Shown here: piece after piece, positions 1 through 8,954 of the stretch
Layout of the letters: every line of letters begins with the position of its first letter
Numbering within the stretch: the stretch's first letter is position 1
NCBI RefSeq assembly: GCF_007997035.1
Contig: NZ_VOSS01000088.1
Location: 1-47,751 of the forward strand
Source of the DNA: Ralstonia sp. TCR112
Lineage (GTDB): Bacteria > Pseudomonadota > Gammaproteobacteria > Burkholderiales > Burkholderiaceae
DNA length: 47,751 nt
Direction of reading: 5' to 3'
Notes under the pieces: generated by a model
Database searches by the model: none
Told to the model about the DNA's origin: nothing
The model's input: only the letters and a program-made list of their open reading frames with translations
Translations under genes and position numbers: made by a program

Positions 1-701
1 GCCGCCGGCGCGGATGCCGCGGCGGTCGCCTTGCTGGCCGGCGCGGATTTGGTCGTGCCCGGTTTGGTGCGCGCACCGTGATGGATCGATTTGGCCGCGT
101 CCTTGGCCAAGCCCGCCCCGCCCGGCAGCGCCGTCACTGCGGACGGGTGCTTTTGCGCCTTGGCCGCGGCGGCCAGCGCTTTCTTCTGCTCTTCCGTCAG
201 TTGCTGGTAGCTCTGCCAAGCTTCGCTCTTCTTCTGCACCGGAAGCGACTTGGTGGTCTGGAAATTCTCACGCGCGCGGTGGCGTTGCTCGGGTGTGAGC
301 TTGACCCAGTCCGCCATGCGGGTTTGCAGGCGCTGCTGCTGAGCCGGCGTGTATTTCGGATACGCCTGTGCAATCTGCAGCCACTTCTTGCGGGCCAATT
401 CCGGCAAACCGTTCCATTCCGGCGCCAGCGGCGCGAAGATGCGCTGCTGCACAATGGTCAACTCGGCCCAGTTCGGGTGGACGGCGGGCAGCGGGTTGGT
501 TGCGGGCGGTGTCGGCAGATCAACCGGCGCGTTGACCGTCACGCCCGATGCCGCGGCAGGCGCAGAAGTGGCCGGTACCTGTGCCATCGCAAGGCCCGCC
601 GTGAGACCGGCAGCACCGATCAAAGCGACGATGCCGACGTGCAGGCGCAAGGCCCTTGCGCCTCGCGGTGGTTGGCCGTGGGTGGGTTGGAAGTGACTCA
701 T
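1..701 (-). CDS. DUF3106 domain-containing exported protein (3' end cut by window edge)
   Basis: Read on the minus strand from ATG at 701, the frame stays open to the window edge (about 233 residues), so the C-terminus is missing. A cytoplasmic, basic N-terminus is followed by a hydrophobic stretch (about residues 23-42, ending AMAQ) that looks like a signal peptide. The mature part has an Ala/Pro-rich linker, then a helical, Trp- and Gln-rich domain (about residues 75-165) with repeated motifs of the type LTPEQ, LTEEQ and YTPAQ, and a basic Ala/Lys/Pro-rich tail. This matches the DUF3106 family, whose function is unknown. LTxxQ motifs also occur in periplasmic CpxP/Spy-type proteins, which is a resemblance, not proof of homology. 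It lies 11 bp downstream of the DUF3619 gene and probably in the same operon as the sigma factor. Confidence 0.85.
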   Translation of the reverse strand, partial: MSHFQPTHGQPPRGARALRLHVGIVALIGAAGLTAGLAMAQVPATSAPAAASGVTVNAPVDLPTPPATNPLPAVHPNWAELTIVQQRIFAPLAPEWNGLPELARKKWLQIAQAYPKYTPAQQQRLQTRMADWVKLTPEQRHRARENFQTTKSLPVQKKSEAWQSYQQLTEEQKKALAAAAKAQKHPSAVTALPGGAGLAKDAAKSIHHGARTKPGTTKSAPASKATAAASAPA

Positions 702-712
702 CGATCAGCCTT

Positions 713-1153
713 TCACTGATCGTGCTTGAGGTACTGATGGAAGCCTTGATCGGCGTAGGCGGCCAGCGGCAGATCGTCGAGCAGCATTGCGGCATCGACC
801 TCCGCGAGTTCGTCCACGCGTTGCTGCTGTTGCCACTGATAAATGCCCGCGAGCCCCGCCACCAGCGCGATCGTCGGCCACAGCAGGCCAAGGCGGCGCA
901 GGACTGCGGCGGCGCGCTGCAGCGGCGACGGTGCTTCGCCTTCCGCCTCGAAGGACACCGAGCCGACGCCTGGCATTGCCAAGGCAGGCGAGCGCACCGT
1001 GCTCGGCACTTCCGCTTTCTTGTGCGCAAGCGCCGTCCGGCGCGCCGCAGCGAGGCGGTCGCGCACGTCGGGCGGCAACTGTCCTGCCGACTCGTTCAGA
1101 GCGGTTCGGACGGCATGCACAAAACGGCGTTCTCGAAGTTCTACCTTGTTCAT
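713..1153 (-). CDS. DUF3619 family single-pass membrane protein, possible anti-sigma factor
   Basis: 146 residues. The N-terminal half is hydrophilic and helical (residues 1-75, rich in Arg, Glu and Ala), followed by one membrane segment around residues 88-106 (LLWPTIALVAGLAGI) and a short acidic C-terminal tail. The ATG at 1153 overlaps the sigma-factor stop by 4 bases (ATGA), which implies translational coupling. DUF3619 is a family of unknown function. Its topology (cytosolic N-terminus, one helix, short outer tail) and its coupling to an ECF sigma gene are what an anti-sigma factor would show, but no ZAS zinc motif (HxxxCxxC) is visible. The anti-sigma role is inference; the gene call is firm. 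Confidence 0.88.
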   Translation of the reverse strand: MNKVELRERRFVHAVRTALNESAGQLPPDVRDRLAAARRTALAHKKAEVPSTVRSPALAMPGVGSVSFEAEGEAPSPLQRAAAVLRRLGLLWPTIALVAGLAGIYQWQQQQRVDELAEVDAAMLLDDLPLAAYADQGFHQYLKHDQ

Positions 1154-1716
1154 AGTCGGATCCCTCGCGCCCGCAGCGCTTGGGCCAGGGCGTGTGTTGC
1201 CCGCGAGCAGTGCGTCTTTACACTGCCCTCGGAACAGCCCATCGCCTGGGCTGTCTCGGCAACATCCATGTCCTCCCAGTAACGCATCAGGAAGGCCTCC
1301 CGTTGACGCGCGGGGAGTTTCTCGATTTCGCGTTCCAGGATTTCCAGCATTTGCGAGCGCTCGACCTTGTCGGCGCTGCTTTCCGCCGCTGTGGTGCCGG
1401 CTTCGCTTTCGATCAGTTCCAGCGGGTCGGTGTCGTCGCCCTCGGCGTCCGTGCGGAAGCTGGAGAACAGGCTCACCCACGTGTTGCGCACCTTGGAGCG
1501 GCGGAACCAGTCGTGAATGGTGTTCTGCAGAATGCGCTGAAAGAGCAGGGGGAGTTCGGCCCCCGGCTTGTCGCCGTATTTTTCGGCCAGCTTGATCATG
1601 GCGTCCTGCACGATATCGAGCGCGGCATCGTCGTCGCGCACCGCGAAGACCGCCTGCTTGAAGGCGCGTTTCTCGACGCTTAGGAGAAAGGCCGACAGTT
1701 CCTGTTCAGAGGCCAT
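1150..1716 (-). CDS. RNA polymerase sigma factor, ECF type
   Basis: 188 residues. Region sigma-2 spans about residues 10-80, with a core-binding helix around ALDIVQDAMIKL and a -10-recognition segment around LLFQRILQNTIHDWFRRSK. Region sigma-4 spans about 130-185 (LPARQREAFLMRYWEDM, then a helix-turn-helix MGCSEGSVKTHCSRA). The linker between them (about residues 83-125) is long and acidic. ECF sigma factors direct core RNA polymerase to specialised promoters and are usually held by an anti-sigma factor. The next gene overlaps by 4 bp and encodes a membrane protein, so the three minus-strand genes form one unit. Start is the ATG at 1716; the intergenic region with ilvI is divergent. Confidence 0.92.
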   Translation of the reverse strand: MASEQELSAFLLSVEKRAFKQAVFAVRDDDAALDIVQDAMIKLAEKYGDKPGAELPLLFQRILQNTIHDWFRRSKVRNTWVSLFSSFRTDAEGDDTDPLELIESEAGTTAAESSADKVERSQMLEILEREIEKLPARQREAFLMRYWEDMDVAETAQAMGCSEGSVKTHCSRATHALAQALRARGIRL

Positions 1717-1758
1717 ACAACGGCGGGTGCGAATCCTGTGAGGCAGCCGCGCGAAAAT

Positions 1759-1777
1759 TCACATTCTCAAGATGTGA
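1759..1777. promoter_or_regulatory. Short dyad upstream of the sigma-factor gene
   Basis: TCACAT-N7-ATGTGA, a perfect 6-bp dyad 43-61 bases before the sigma-factor ATG. Its size and position suit a small dimeric regulator, but I cannot name one. No confident -35/-10 pair for the minus strand was found near it. It is weak evidence on its own. Confidence 0.25.
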
Positions 1778-1849
1778 TGATCACGCCGCGTGGCGTCAAC
1801 GGCCTTGGCCGTGAAAAATGTTGCGATGCTAGCAAAAATGCGGCTCTAC

Positions 1850-1873
1850 GGACAGTCCGACTGTCCGGCGGAC
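1850..1873 (+). promoter_or_regulatory. Nested inverted repeats in the 359-bp gap before ilvI
   Basis: GGACAGT-CCG-ACTGTCC (1850-1866) overlaps a second dyad GTCC-GGC-GGAC (1863-1873). The element lies just upstream of the proposed ilvI -35, so it could be an operator. There is no U-tract, so it is not a terminator. The rest of 1717-2075 holds the divergent promoters and the ilvI leader. I see no leucine/valine/isoleucine-rich leader peptide here, unlike at leuA. Confidence 0.3.
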
Positions 1874-1901
1874 CGCTTGCTTTGCCGAATCGCGCCGGTG
1901 C

Positions 1902-1930
1902 TGGACCGCTATGCGGCATTGCAGTATCAT
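1902..1930 (+). promoter_or_regulatory. Possible sigma-70 promoter for ilvI-ilvH-ilvC
   Basis: TGGACC (1902-1907), 17 bp spacer, TATCAT (1925-1930). The predicted transcript would start near 1937 and give a leader of roughly 140 nt before the ilvI start. The match to consensus is moderate (4/6 and 4/6 to 5/6). Confidence 0.4.
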
Positions 1931-2075
1931 CCCCGGTTCACAACATCTGTGGTTTGTCTCATCTGGACGCCCATCAGGCGGACCATCCATGCAGACGCGC
2001 ACCGCTCAAATCCGCGCCACAAGCCCGGTAGAGAGCATCCAAACAATTTTTTGCCGAAAATTGCAAAGGACTGAC

Positions 2076-3833
2076 ATGAATATGCCAAGCGCGGAATTTT
2101 CCCACGCCAATAGCGGTTCATCTGCCGACATGATGGGGGCCGACATCCTCGTCAATGCGCTCGCGGCAGAGGGCGTCGAGTTCGTCTGGGGTTACCCCGG
2201 CGGCGCGGTGCTCTATATCTACGACGCGTTCTACAAGCAAAACAAGATCGAACACATCCTGGTGCGCCATGAACAGGCGGCAGTCCATGCGGCTGACGGC
2301 TATGCGCGCGCCACGGGCAAGGTCGGTGTCGCCCTCGTGACGTCCGGCCCGGGCGTGACCAATGCCGTGACCGGCATCGCCACCGCCTACCTGGATTCGA
2401 TCCCGATGGTGATCATCACCGGTAACGTGCCGACGCACGCCATCGGTCAGGATGCCTTCCAGGAGTGCGACACCGTCGGCATTACCCGCCCGATCGTCAA
2501 GCACAACTTCCTGGTCAAGGACGTCCGCAACCTCGCCTCGACCATCAAGAAGGCGTTCTACATCGCCGCAACGGGCCGTCCGGGTCCGGTCGTGGTGGAT
2601 ATCCCCAAGGATGTCTCGCGCGAACTCTGCAAGTACGAGTATCCGAAGACCATCGAGATGCGCTCGTACAGCCCCGTCAACAAGGGCCATTCGGGGCAGA
2701 TCCGGAAGGCAGTGGGCCTGTTGCTGCAGGCCGAGCGTCCGTACATCTATTCGGGTGGCGGCGTGGTGCTTGCCGAGGCCAGCGAAGAGCTGCGCCAGCT
2801 GGCTGCGCTGACTGGTTACCCCGTGACGAACACGCTGATGGGCCTGGGTGCATTCCCGGGCACCAGCAAGCAGTTCGTCGGCATGCTGGGCATGCACGGC
2901 ACGTACGAAGCCAACATGGCGATGCAGAACTGCGACGTTCTGATTGCCATCGGCGCGCGTTTCGATGATCGCGTGATCGGCAGCCCGGCGCACTTTACAT
3001 CGCAGCCGCGCAAGATCATCCACATCGACATCGATCCGTCGTCCATTTCGAAGCGGGTGAAGGTCGACATCCCCATCGTCGGCAACGTCAAGGACGTGCT
3101 GCAGGAGATGATCGCCCAGATCCAGTCTGGCGAAGCCAAGCCGAACAAGACGGCGCTGGCCAAGTGGTGGGAACAGATCGAGCAGTGGCGCAGTGTCGAC
3201 TGCCTGAAGTACGACCGCAATTCCGAGATCATCAAACCGCAGTACGTCGTCGAGAAGATCTGGGAACTGACCAATGGCGACGCTTTCATCTGCTCCGACG
3301 TCGGTCAGCATCAAATGTGGGCCGCGCAGTTCTACAAGTTCAACGAGCCGCGCCGCTGGATCAACTCCGGCGGTCTGGGCACGATGGGCGTCGGCCTGCC
3401 GTACGCGATGGGTATCAAGAAAGCGTTCCCGGACAAGGAAGTCGTCACCATTACGGGTGAGGGCTCGATCCAGATGTGCATCCAGGAACTGTCGACCTGC
3501 CTGCAGTACGACACGCCCGTGAAGATCTGCTCGCTCAACAACGGTTACCTCGGCATGGTCCGCCAGTGGCAGGAAATCGAGTACGACAACCGCTACTCGC
3601 ATTCCTACATGCAGGCGCTGCCCGACTTCGTGAAGCTGGCCGAATCGTATGGCCACGTCGGCATGCGCATCGAGAAGACGTCTGACGTCGAGCCCGCGTT
3701 GCGCGAGGCTTTCCGACTCAAGGATCGCACCGTGTTCCTCGACTTCCAGACCGACCCGACTGAAAACGTCTGGCCGATGGTCCAGGCAGGCAAGGGTATT
3801 TCTGAAATGCTGCTCGGCGCGGAGGATCTGTAA
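2076..3833 (+). CDS. ilvI: Acetolactate synthase large (catalytic) subunit
   Basis: 585 residues, normal for the family. It condenses two pyruvates to 2-acetolactate (valine/leucine branch) or pyruvate with 2-oxobutyrate (isoleucine branch), using ThDP, Mg and FAD. The N-terminal ThDP domain has EFVWGYPGGAVL and the catalytic Glu in VRHEQAAVHAADGYAR; a central FAD domain and a C-terminal ThDP domain (about 400-560) follow. Oddities: the metal-binding motif is GEGS (Glu462) where GDGS is usual, and NNGYLGM stands where NNRYLGM is common. Start chosen at ATG 2076 because AAAGGA lies 6-11 bases upstream. An in-frame ATG at 1989 would add 29 residues with no ribosome site. The stop overlaps ilvH by one base. 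The symbol ilvB is also used for this gene. Confidence 0.96.
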   Translation: MNMPSAEFSHANSGSSADMMGADILVNALAAEGVEFVWGYPGGAVLYIYDAFYKQNKIEHILVRHEQAAVHAADGYARATGKVGVALVTSGPGVTNAVTGIATAYLDSIPMVIITGNVPTHAIGQDAFQECDTVGITRPIVKHNFLVKDVRNLASTIKKAFYIAATGRPGPVVVDIPKDVSRELCKYEYPKTIEMRSYSPVNKGHSGQIRKAVGLLLQAERPYIYSGGGVVLAEASEELRQLAALTGYPVTNTLMGLGAFPGTSKQFVGMLGMHGTYEANMAMQNCDVLIAIGARFDDRVIGSPAHFTSQPRKIIHIDIDPSSISKRVKVDIPIVGNVKDVLQEMIAQIQSGEAKPNKTALAKWWEQIEQWRSVDCLKYDRNSEIIKPQYVVEKIWELTNGDAFICSDVGQHQMWAAQFYKFNEPRRWINSGGLGTMGVGLPYAMGIKKAFPDKEVVTITGEGSIQMCIQELSTCLQYDTPVKICSLNNGYLGMVRQWQEIEYDNRYSHSYMQALPDFVKLAESYGHVGMRIEKTSDVEPALREAFRLKDRTVFLDFQTDPTENVWPMVQAGKGISEMLLGAEDL

Positions 3834-4324
3834 TGCGTCACATCATTTCCGTCCTGCTGGAAAACGAACCGGGCGCGTTGTCGCGCGTGGTGGGCCTGTT
3901 CTCTGCGCGCGGCTACAACATCGAGACGCTGACGGTCGCCCCGACTGAAGACGCCTCGCTGTCGCGCATGACGATCGTCACGACCGGCTCGGACGACATC
4001 ATCGAGCAGATCACCAAGCACCTGAACCGCCTGGTGGAAGTCGTCAAGGTCGTCGACCTCACCGAAGGTGCGCACATCGAGCGCGAGCTGATGCTCGTCA
4101 AGGTGCGCGCGGTCGGCAAGGAACGCGAGGAGATGAAGCGTACAGCGGACATCTTCCGCGGCCGCATCATCGACGTGACCGAGAAGACCTACACGATCGA
4201 GCTGACCGGCAACGGCAGCAAGCTCGACGCGTTTCTCGATGCCATCGATCGCACTGCCATTCTCGAGACCGTTCGCACAGGCGGCTCGGGCATCGGCCGC
4301 GGCGAGCGCATTCTGAAGGTTTGA
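3833..4324 (+). CDS. ilvH: Acetolactate synthase small (regulatory) subunit
   Basis: 163 residues. It binds the large subunit, raises its activity and confers feedback inhibition by valine. An ACT domain occupies about residues 3-78 (MRHIISVLLENEPGALSRV, with the Gly-x-x-Ser effector-loop pattern), followed by the ALS small-subunit C-terminal domain (about 82-158). The TAATG junction with ilvI (one shared base) implies coupled translation and fixed stoichiometry. It ends in the typical RGERILKV. Also called ilvN. Confidence 0.96.
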   Translation: MRHIISVLLENEPGALSRVVGLFSARGYNIETLTVAPTEDASLSRMTIVTTGSDDIIEQITKHLNRLVEVVKVVDLTEGAHIERELMLVKVRAVGKEREEMKRTADIFRGRIIDVTEKTYTIELTGNGSKLDAFLDAIDRTAILETVRTGGSGIGRGERILKV

Positions 4325-4390
4325 GCCGGCGCGTGCACCAGCGTGTCACTGTGGCCGGACCCCATCGATATTGAAGTATTTGAAAATTAG

Positions 4391-5416
<1,026 letters not shown>

Positions 5417-5436
5417 TCGGACGCATCTTGTGCGAG

Positions 5437-5466
5437 AAAGCCAGCCTTCGGGCTGGCTTTTTTTTA
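5437..5466 (+). terminator. Rho-independent terminator after ilvC
   Basis: A perfect 10-bp stem AAAGCCAGCC / GGCTGGCTTT with a UUCG tetraloop runs straight into a T-tract (stem 5437-5460, T-run to 5466). It closes the ilvIHC unit and separates it from psd. Confidence 0.93.
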
Positions 5467-5522
5467 TGCTGATTCCAGGGCGCCAGATATTGTTTCAAGT
5501 GCTGGCGCGGCCCCGTGTCGGC

Positions 5523-5528
5523 TAGAAT
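5523..5528 (+). promoter_or_regulatory. Candidate -10 element for psd-pssA
   Basis: TAGAAT in the context GCTAGAATGCCG, the same form seen before tpiA and the tRNA in this window. No good -35 is visible 16-18 bp upstream. Since a terminator precedes it, psd needs its own promoter and this is the best candidate. Confidence 0.4.
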
Positions 5529-5563
5529 GCCGCATTTCCTTCAAGACGCTGTCGAGGTCTGAT

Positions 5564-6211
5564 TTGAACAACACGTATCCGCATCCCATCATCGCCCGCG
5601 AGGGTTGGCCGTACCTGGGCGGGATCTTCATCGTCACGCTCATTGTGCAGGCTGCCGCCGGCTTCGGCTGGGCCTGGCCGTTCTGGGTGCTGACGCTGTT
5701 TGTCCTGCAGTTTTTCCGCGACCCGGCGCGCGCCGTGCCAACGCAGGCCAATGCGATTCTTTCGCCGGCCGACGGCCGCATCGTCGCAGTCGAGCAGGTG
5801 CGGGACCCGTATGCCGATCGCGACTCGCTGAAGATCAGCGTGTTCATGAACGTGTTCAACGTGCACTCGAACCGGGCGCCGGTCGACGGCACCGTGCAGC
5901 ACGTGCAGTACTTCCCGGGCAAGTTCGTCAATGCGGACCTGGACAAGGCGTCGCTCGAAAACGAACGCAACGCCATCGTGCTGCGCCGAGCTGATGGCCA
6001 GCTCGTCACTTCGGTGCAGGTGGCTGGACTGATCGCGCGGCGCATCCTTTGCTATACCAAGGCAGGGGAAGCACTCACGCGTGGCCAGCGCTACGGCTTC
6101 ATCCGCTTTGGCTCGCGCGTTGACGTATACCTGCCGCTGACGGCGCGCCCACGCGTGACCATCGGCGAGAAGGTGTCCGCCACGCTGACGGTGCTTGCTG
6201 AGCTGGACTGA
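5564..6211 (+). CDS. psd: Phosphatidylserine decarboxylase proenzyme
   Basis: 215 residues, the short (PSD-A) form. It decarboxylates phosphatidylserine to phosphatidylethanolamine at the inner membrane. The proenzyme cleaves itself at Gly183-Ser184 in [11 protein letters not shown] to make the pyruvoyl prosthetic group on the small subunit. A hydrophobic N-terminal region (residues 13-45) provides the membrane anchor, and conserved PADGRIV and [16 protein letters not shown] segments follow. The start is TTG at 5564, preceded by GAGGTCTGA; no ATG gives a better fit. pssA, which makes its substrate, follows within 15 bases. Confidence 0.94.
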   Translation: MNNTYPHPIIAREGWPYLGGIFIVTLIVQAAAGFGWAWPFWVLTLFVLQFFRDPARAVPTQANAILSPADGRIVAVEQVRDPYADRDSLKISVFMNVFNVHSNRAPVDGTVQHVQYFPGKFVNADLDKASLENERNAIVLRRADGQLVTSVQVAGLIARRILCYTKAGEALTRGQRYGFIRFGSRVDVYLPLTARPRVTIGEKVSATLTVLAELD

Positions 6212-6224
6212 TCCGGAGGCCGCC

Positions 6225-7097
6225 ATGCCCGCGTTCAACCGACGCAAGAAGCGTTTCACCGCCGGCAATGTGACGCACCTGCGTCCGCTGCGGCACAACC
6301 AGCCTCGCTCGGATGACGACGATCTTGAGATCGTGCGTCCGCGCCGCCGTGGCATCTATCTGCTGCCCAACGCGTTCACGACGGCCGCGCTGTTCGCGGG
6401 CTTCTTCGCCATCGTGCAGGCGATGAACCTGAATTTTGAGACGGCTGCCATCGCCATCTTCGCGGCGATGGTGCTCGACGGCATGGACGGCCGCGTCGCG
6501 CGCATCACCAACACGCAAAGCGCGTTCGGCGAACAGTACGATTCGCTGTCGGACATGGTGTCATTCGGTGTCGCGCCGGCATTGGTGATGTACGAGTGGA
6601 TCCTGCGCGACCTGGGGAAGTGGGGCTGGCTCGCGGCGTTTGTGTATTGCGCTGGCGCTGCACTGCGTCTGGCGCGTTTCAACACGAACATCGGGTCGGT
6701 CGACAAGCGCTTCTTCCAGGGCATGCCGAGCCCAGCCGCCGCCGCGCTCATCGCCGGATTTGTCTGGCTGGCGATCGACAACAAGCTGCCCGTCAAGGAA
6801 CTGTGGATGCCGTGGGTGGCCTTCGGGCTGACGCTGTACGCAGGGCTGTCGATGGTGTCCAACGCGCCGTTCTACAGCGGTAAGGCGCTGGATGTTCGCC
6901 ACCGCGTACCGTTCGGCGTGATGGTGCTCGTGCTTGTGCTGTTCGTCGTGATATCGAGCGATCCGCCGGTCGCGCTGTTCGGCCTGTTCGTTGGTTACGC
7001 AGTCTCGGGCTACGTGCTTTGGGGCTGGCGCGCGCTGCATGGGCAGCAGGGTAGTCCGCGCCTGCCGAAGCAGACGCCAGACGACGCGCATGAGTGA
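6225..7097 (+). CDS. pssA: CDP-diacylglycerol--serine O-phosphatidyltransferase
   Basis: 290 residues, multi-pass membrane enzyme making phosphatidylserine from CDP-diacylglycerol and serine. The CDP-alcohol phosphotransferase signature is complete: DGMDGRVAR followed by G and the DSLSD metal pair (about residues 89-114). About seven hydrophobic helices follow the basic, cytosolic N-terminus (residues 1-45). Start is ATG 6225 with GGAGG at 6215-6219; an upstream in-frame start at 6195 would overlap psd and lacks a ribosome site. Product and substrate relation with psd explains the pairing. Confidence 0.94.
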   Translation: MPAFNRRKKRFTAGNVTHLRPLRHNQPRSDDDDLEIVRPRRRGIYLLPNAFTTAALFAGFFAIVQAMNLNFETAAIAIFAAMVLDGMDGRVARITNTQSAFGEQYDSLSDMVSFGVAPALVMYEWILRDLGKWGWLAAFVYCAGAALRLARFNTNIGSVDKRFFQGMPSPAAAALIAGFVWLAIDNKLPVKELWMPWVAFGLTLYAGLSMVSNAPFYSGKALDVRHRVPFGVMVLVLVLFVVISSDPPVALFGLFVGYAVSGYVLWGWRALHGQQGSPRLPKQTPDDAHE

Positions 7098-7121
7098 CCC
7101 ATGCGCTTCATCAGTGTGCGC

Positions 7122-7150
7122 TTGCGTCAATTTTTGAATTCGTCTATATT
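7122..7150 (+). promoter_or_regulatory. Sigma-70 promoter of leuA leader
   Basis: TTGCGT (7122-7127), 17-bp spacer, TATATT (7145-7150). Transcription would start near 7157, directly at the leader-peptide ATG (7158). The 315-bp gap between pssA and leuA is fully occupied by this promoter, the leader ORF and the attenuator. Confidence 0.65.
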
Positions 7151-7157
7151 CGTCCGC

Positions 7158-7241
7158 ATGCTTTCGCGCCCGATTTCCATTCTGATTACGCTAGTCTCGA
7201 TTGATGGCCTACTAGGTCGTCAGGTCGGGACACGCGCATAG
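7158..7241 (+). CDS. leuL: leuA operon leader peptide
   Basis: 27 residues, MLSRPISILITLVSIDGLL then GRQVGTRA and a TAG stop. Eleven of 27 residues are Leu, Ile or Val. Three of the five leucine codons after the start are CUA, rare in this GC-rich genome; two are in tandem (7209-7214). Known proteobacterial leu leaders also use tandem CUA codons, so this is the control element where the ribosome senses charged tRNA-Leu. No ribosome-binding site precedes it, and the promoter predicts a leaderless or nearly leaderless ORF. The terminator hairpin at 7300 completes the attenuator. Not a functional protein; a regulatory translated sequence. Confidence 0.8.
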   Translation: MLSRPISILITLVSIDGLLGRQVGTRA

Positions 7242-7299
7242 GAAATCGCAAGACAAGGCAAGCAGAAACCGCCAAGTTTTCGCGAACCAGAATTCACAG

Positions 7300-7335
7300 C
7301 GCCCCGGCCTGCAACCATGCACGCCGGGGCGTTTT
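7300..7335 (+). terminator. leuA attenuator terminator with alternative pairing upstream
   Basis: Stem CGCCCCGGC (7300-7308) / GCCGGGGCG (7323-7331), extended inside by TGCA (7310-7313) / TGCA (7318-7321), followed by TTTT. The competing antiterminator pairs AGGTCGGG (7222-7229) with CCCGGCCT (7303-7310) through 8 bp including one G-U. In turn TGGCCT (7205-7210) can pair with AGGTCG (7222-7227). A ribosome stalled at the CUA codons (7209-7214) masks the first segment and frees the second, preventing the terminator. This is the standard leucine attenuation logic. Confidence 0.8.
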
Positions 7336-7412
7336 GCATTCTGCGCCGCAAGAAACCATCTAAGACACCACTAAGACCGACGCCAAAAACGTCACCCCAC
7401 CAAGGAGCCGCC

Positions 7413-8954
7413 ATGAGCGACAAACTCATCATTTTCGATACCACCTTGCGCGACGGCGAGCAGTCCCCTGGGGCATCGATGACCAAGGAAGAGAAGATCC
7501 GCATCGCCAAGCAGCTCGAGCGGCTCAAGGTGGACGTGATCGAAGCCGGCTTCGCGGCCAGCTCCAATGGTGACTTTGAAGCGATCCGCGCGATTGCACA
7601 GTCGGTCAAGGATTCGCGGATTTGCTCGCTGGCCCGTGCGAACGACCGCGACATTTCCCGCGCTGCCGAAGCACTCAAGCCGGCGGGGCAGTTCCGCATC
7701 CACACGTTCATCGCTACTTCGGCGCTTCACATGGAGAAGAAGCTGCGCATGTCGCCGGATCAGGTGTACGAGCAGGCGCGTCTTGCCGTGCGCTTCGCGC
7801 GCCAGTTCACCGACGACATCGAGTTCTCGCCGGAAGATGGCAGCCGCTCGGACATGGATTTCCTCTGCCGCGTGCTGGAAGGCGTGATTGCTGAGGGCGC
7901 GACGACCATCAACCTGCCGGATACGGTGGGCTATGCGGTGCCAGAAGGCTACGCCGCGCTGATCCGCTCGGTGCGTGAGCGCATTCCTAATTCCGATAAG
8001 GCGATCTGGTCAGTGCATTGCCATGACGATCTGGGCATGGCTGTTGCCAACTCGCTGACCGCTGTCCAGTTGGGCGGCGCGCGCCAGATCGAATGCACGA
8101 TCAACGGCCTGGGCGAGCGCGCCGGGAACACCAGCCTCGAAGAGGTGGTGATGGCCGTGAAGACCCGTCGCGACTATTTCAATCTCGACGTGGGTGTCGA
8201 TACCACGCAGATCGTGCCGGCCTCCAAGCTTGTCTCGCAGATCACCGGTTTCGTCGTGCAGCCGAACAAGGCCGTCGTCGGCGCCAATGCTTTCGCGCAT
8301 GCTTCGGGCATCCACCAGGACGGCGTGCTGAAGGCGCGCGACACGTACGAAATCATGCGGGCCGAAGACGTGGGCTGGACGGCCAACAAGATCGTCCTGG
8401 GCAAACTCTCGGGCCGCAACGCGTTCAAGCAGCGTCTGCAGGAACTGGGCATCGAGCTGGATTCGGAAGCCGAGCTGAACGCCGCTTTCACCCGCTTCAA
8501 GGAGCTGGCCGACCAGAAGGCCGAGATCTTCGACGAAGACATCGTCGCCATCGTTTCCAACGAAGCGCAGCACAGCGAGGGCGAGCACTTCCGTTTCGTG
8601 TCGCTTGCCCAGCGTTCGGAAACCGGCGAGCGTCCGCACGCGCGCATCGTTTTCGTGGCAGACGGCCAGGAAGTGACGGGCGAAGCGGAGGGCAACGGCC
8701 CGGTCGACGCCACGCTGAATGCGATCGAGAGCAAGGTCGCCAGCGGCGCAGAGCAGCTGCTCTATTCGGTCAACGCGATCACGACGGGCACGCAGGCGCA
8801 AGGCGAAGTGACGGTGCGGCTGTCCAAGTCGGGACGCATCGTCAACGGTGTGGGTACTGATCCGGACATCGTTGCGGCGTCGGCCAAGGCTTACCTTGCC
8901 GCGCTGAACAAGCTCCAGGACAAGAGCAGCGAAAAACTCAACCCGCAGATCTGA
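7413..8954 (+). CDS. leuA: 2-isopropylmalate synthase
   Basis: 513 residues. It condenses 2-oxoisovalerate (from IlvIHC) with acetyl-CoA, the committed step of leucine synthesis. The TIM-barrel catalytic domain (about 1-270) starts with [13 protein letters not shown] and has the metal site HCHDDLG (about residues 205-211), plus the NGLGERAGN segment. Helical subdomains and HASGIHQDG follow, then the leucine-binding LeuA dimer domain (about 385-500), which gives feedback inhibition. Start is ATG 7413 with AAGGAG 8 bases upstream. Expression is probably set by the attenuator between 7158 and 7335. No leuB or leuCD is nearby. Confidence 0.96.
   Translation: MSDKLIIFDTTLRDGEQSPGASMTKEEKIRIAKQLERLKVDVIEAGFAASSNGDFEAIRAIAQSVKDSRICSLARANDRDISRAAEALKPAGQFRIHTFIATSALHMEKKLRMSPDQVYEQARLAVRFARQFTDDIEFSPEDGSRSDMDFLCRVLEGVIAEGATTINLPDTVGYAVPEGYAALIRSVRERIPNSDKAIWSVHCHDDLGMAVANSLTAVQLGGARQIECTINGLGERAGNTSLEEVVMAVKTRRDYFNLDVGVDTTQIVPASKLVSQITGFVVQPNKAVVGANAFAHASGIHQDGVLKARDTYEIMRAEDVGWTANKIVLGKLSGRNAFKQRLQELGIELDSEAELNAAFTRFKELADQKAEIFDEDIVAIVSNEAQHSEGEHFRFVSLAQRSETGERPHARIVFVADGQEVTGEAEGNGPVDATLNAIESKVASGAEQLLYSVNAITTGTQAQGEVTVRLSKSGRIVNGVGTDPDIVAASAKAYLAALNKLQDKSSEKLNPQI

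Noticed and set aside
1989-2075. Earlier ATG start for ilvI (position 1989)
   Set aside because: It adds 29 non-conserved residues and has no ribosome-binding site, while ATG 2076 has AAAGGA at proper spacing.
1717-2075. Attenuator-type leader peptide before ilvI
   Set aside because: No short ORF rich in Leu, Ile or Val codons and no terminator hairpin were found, unlike before leuA.
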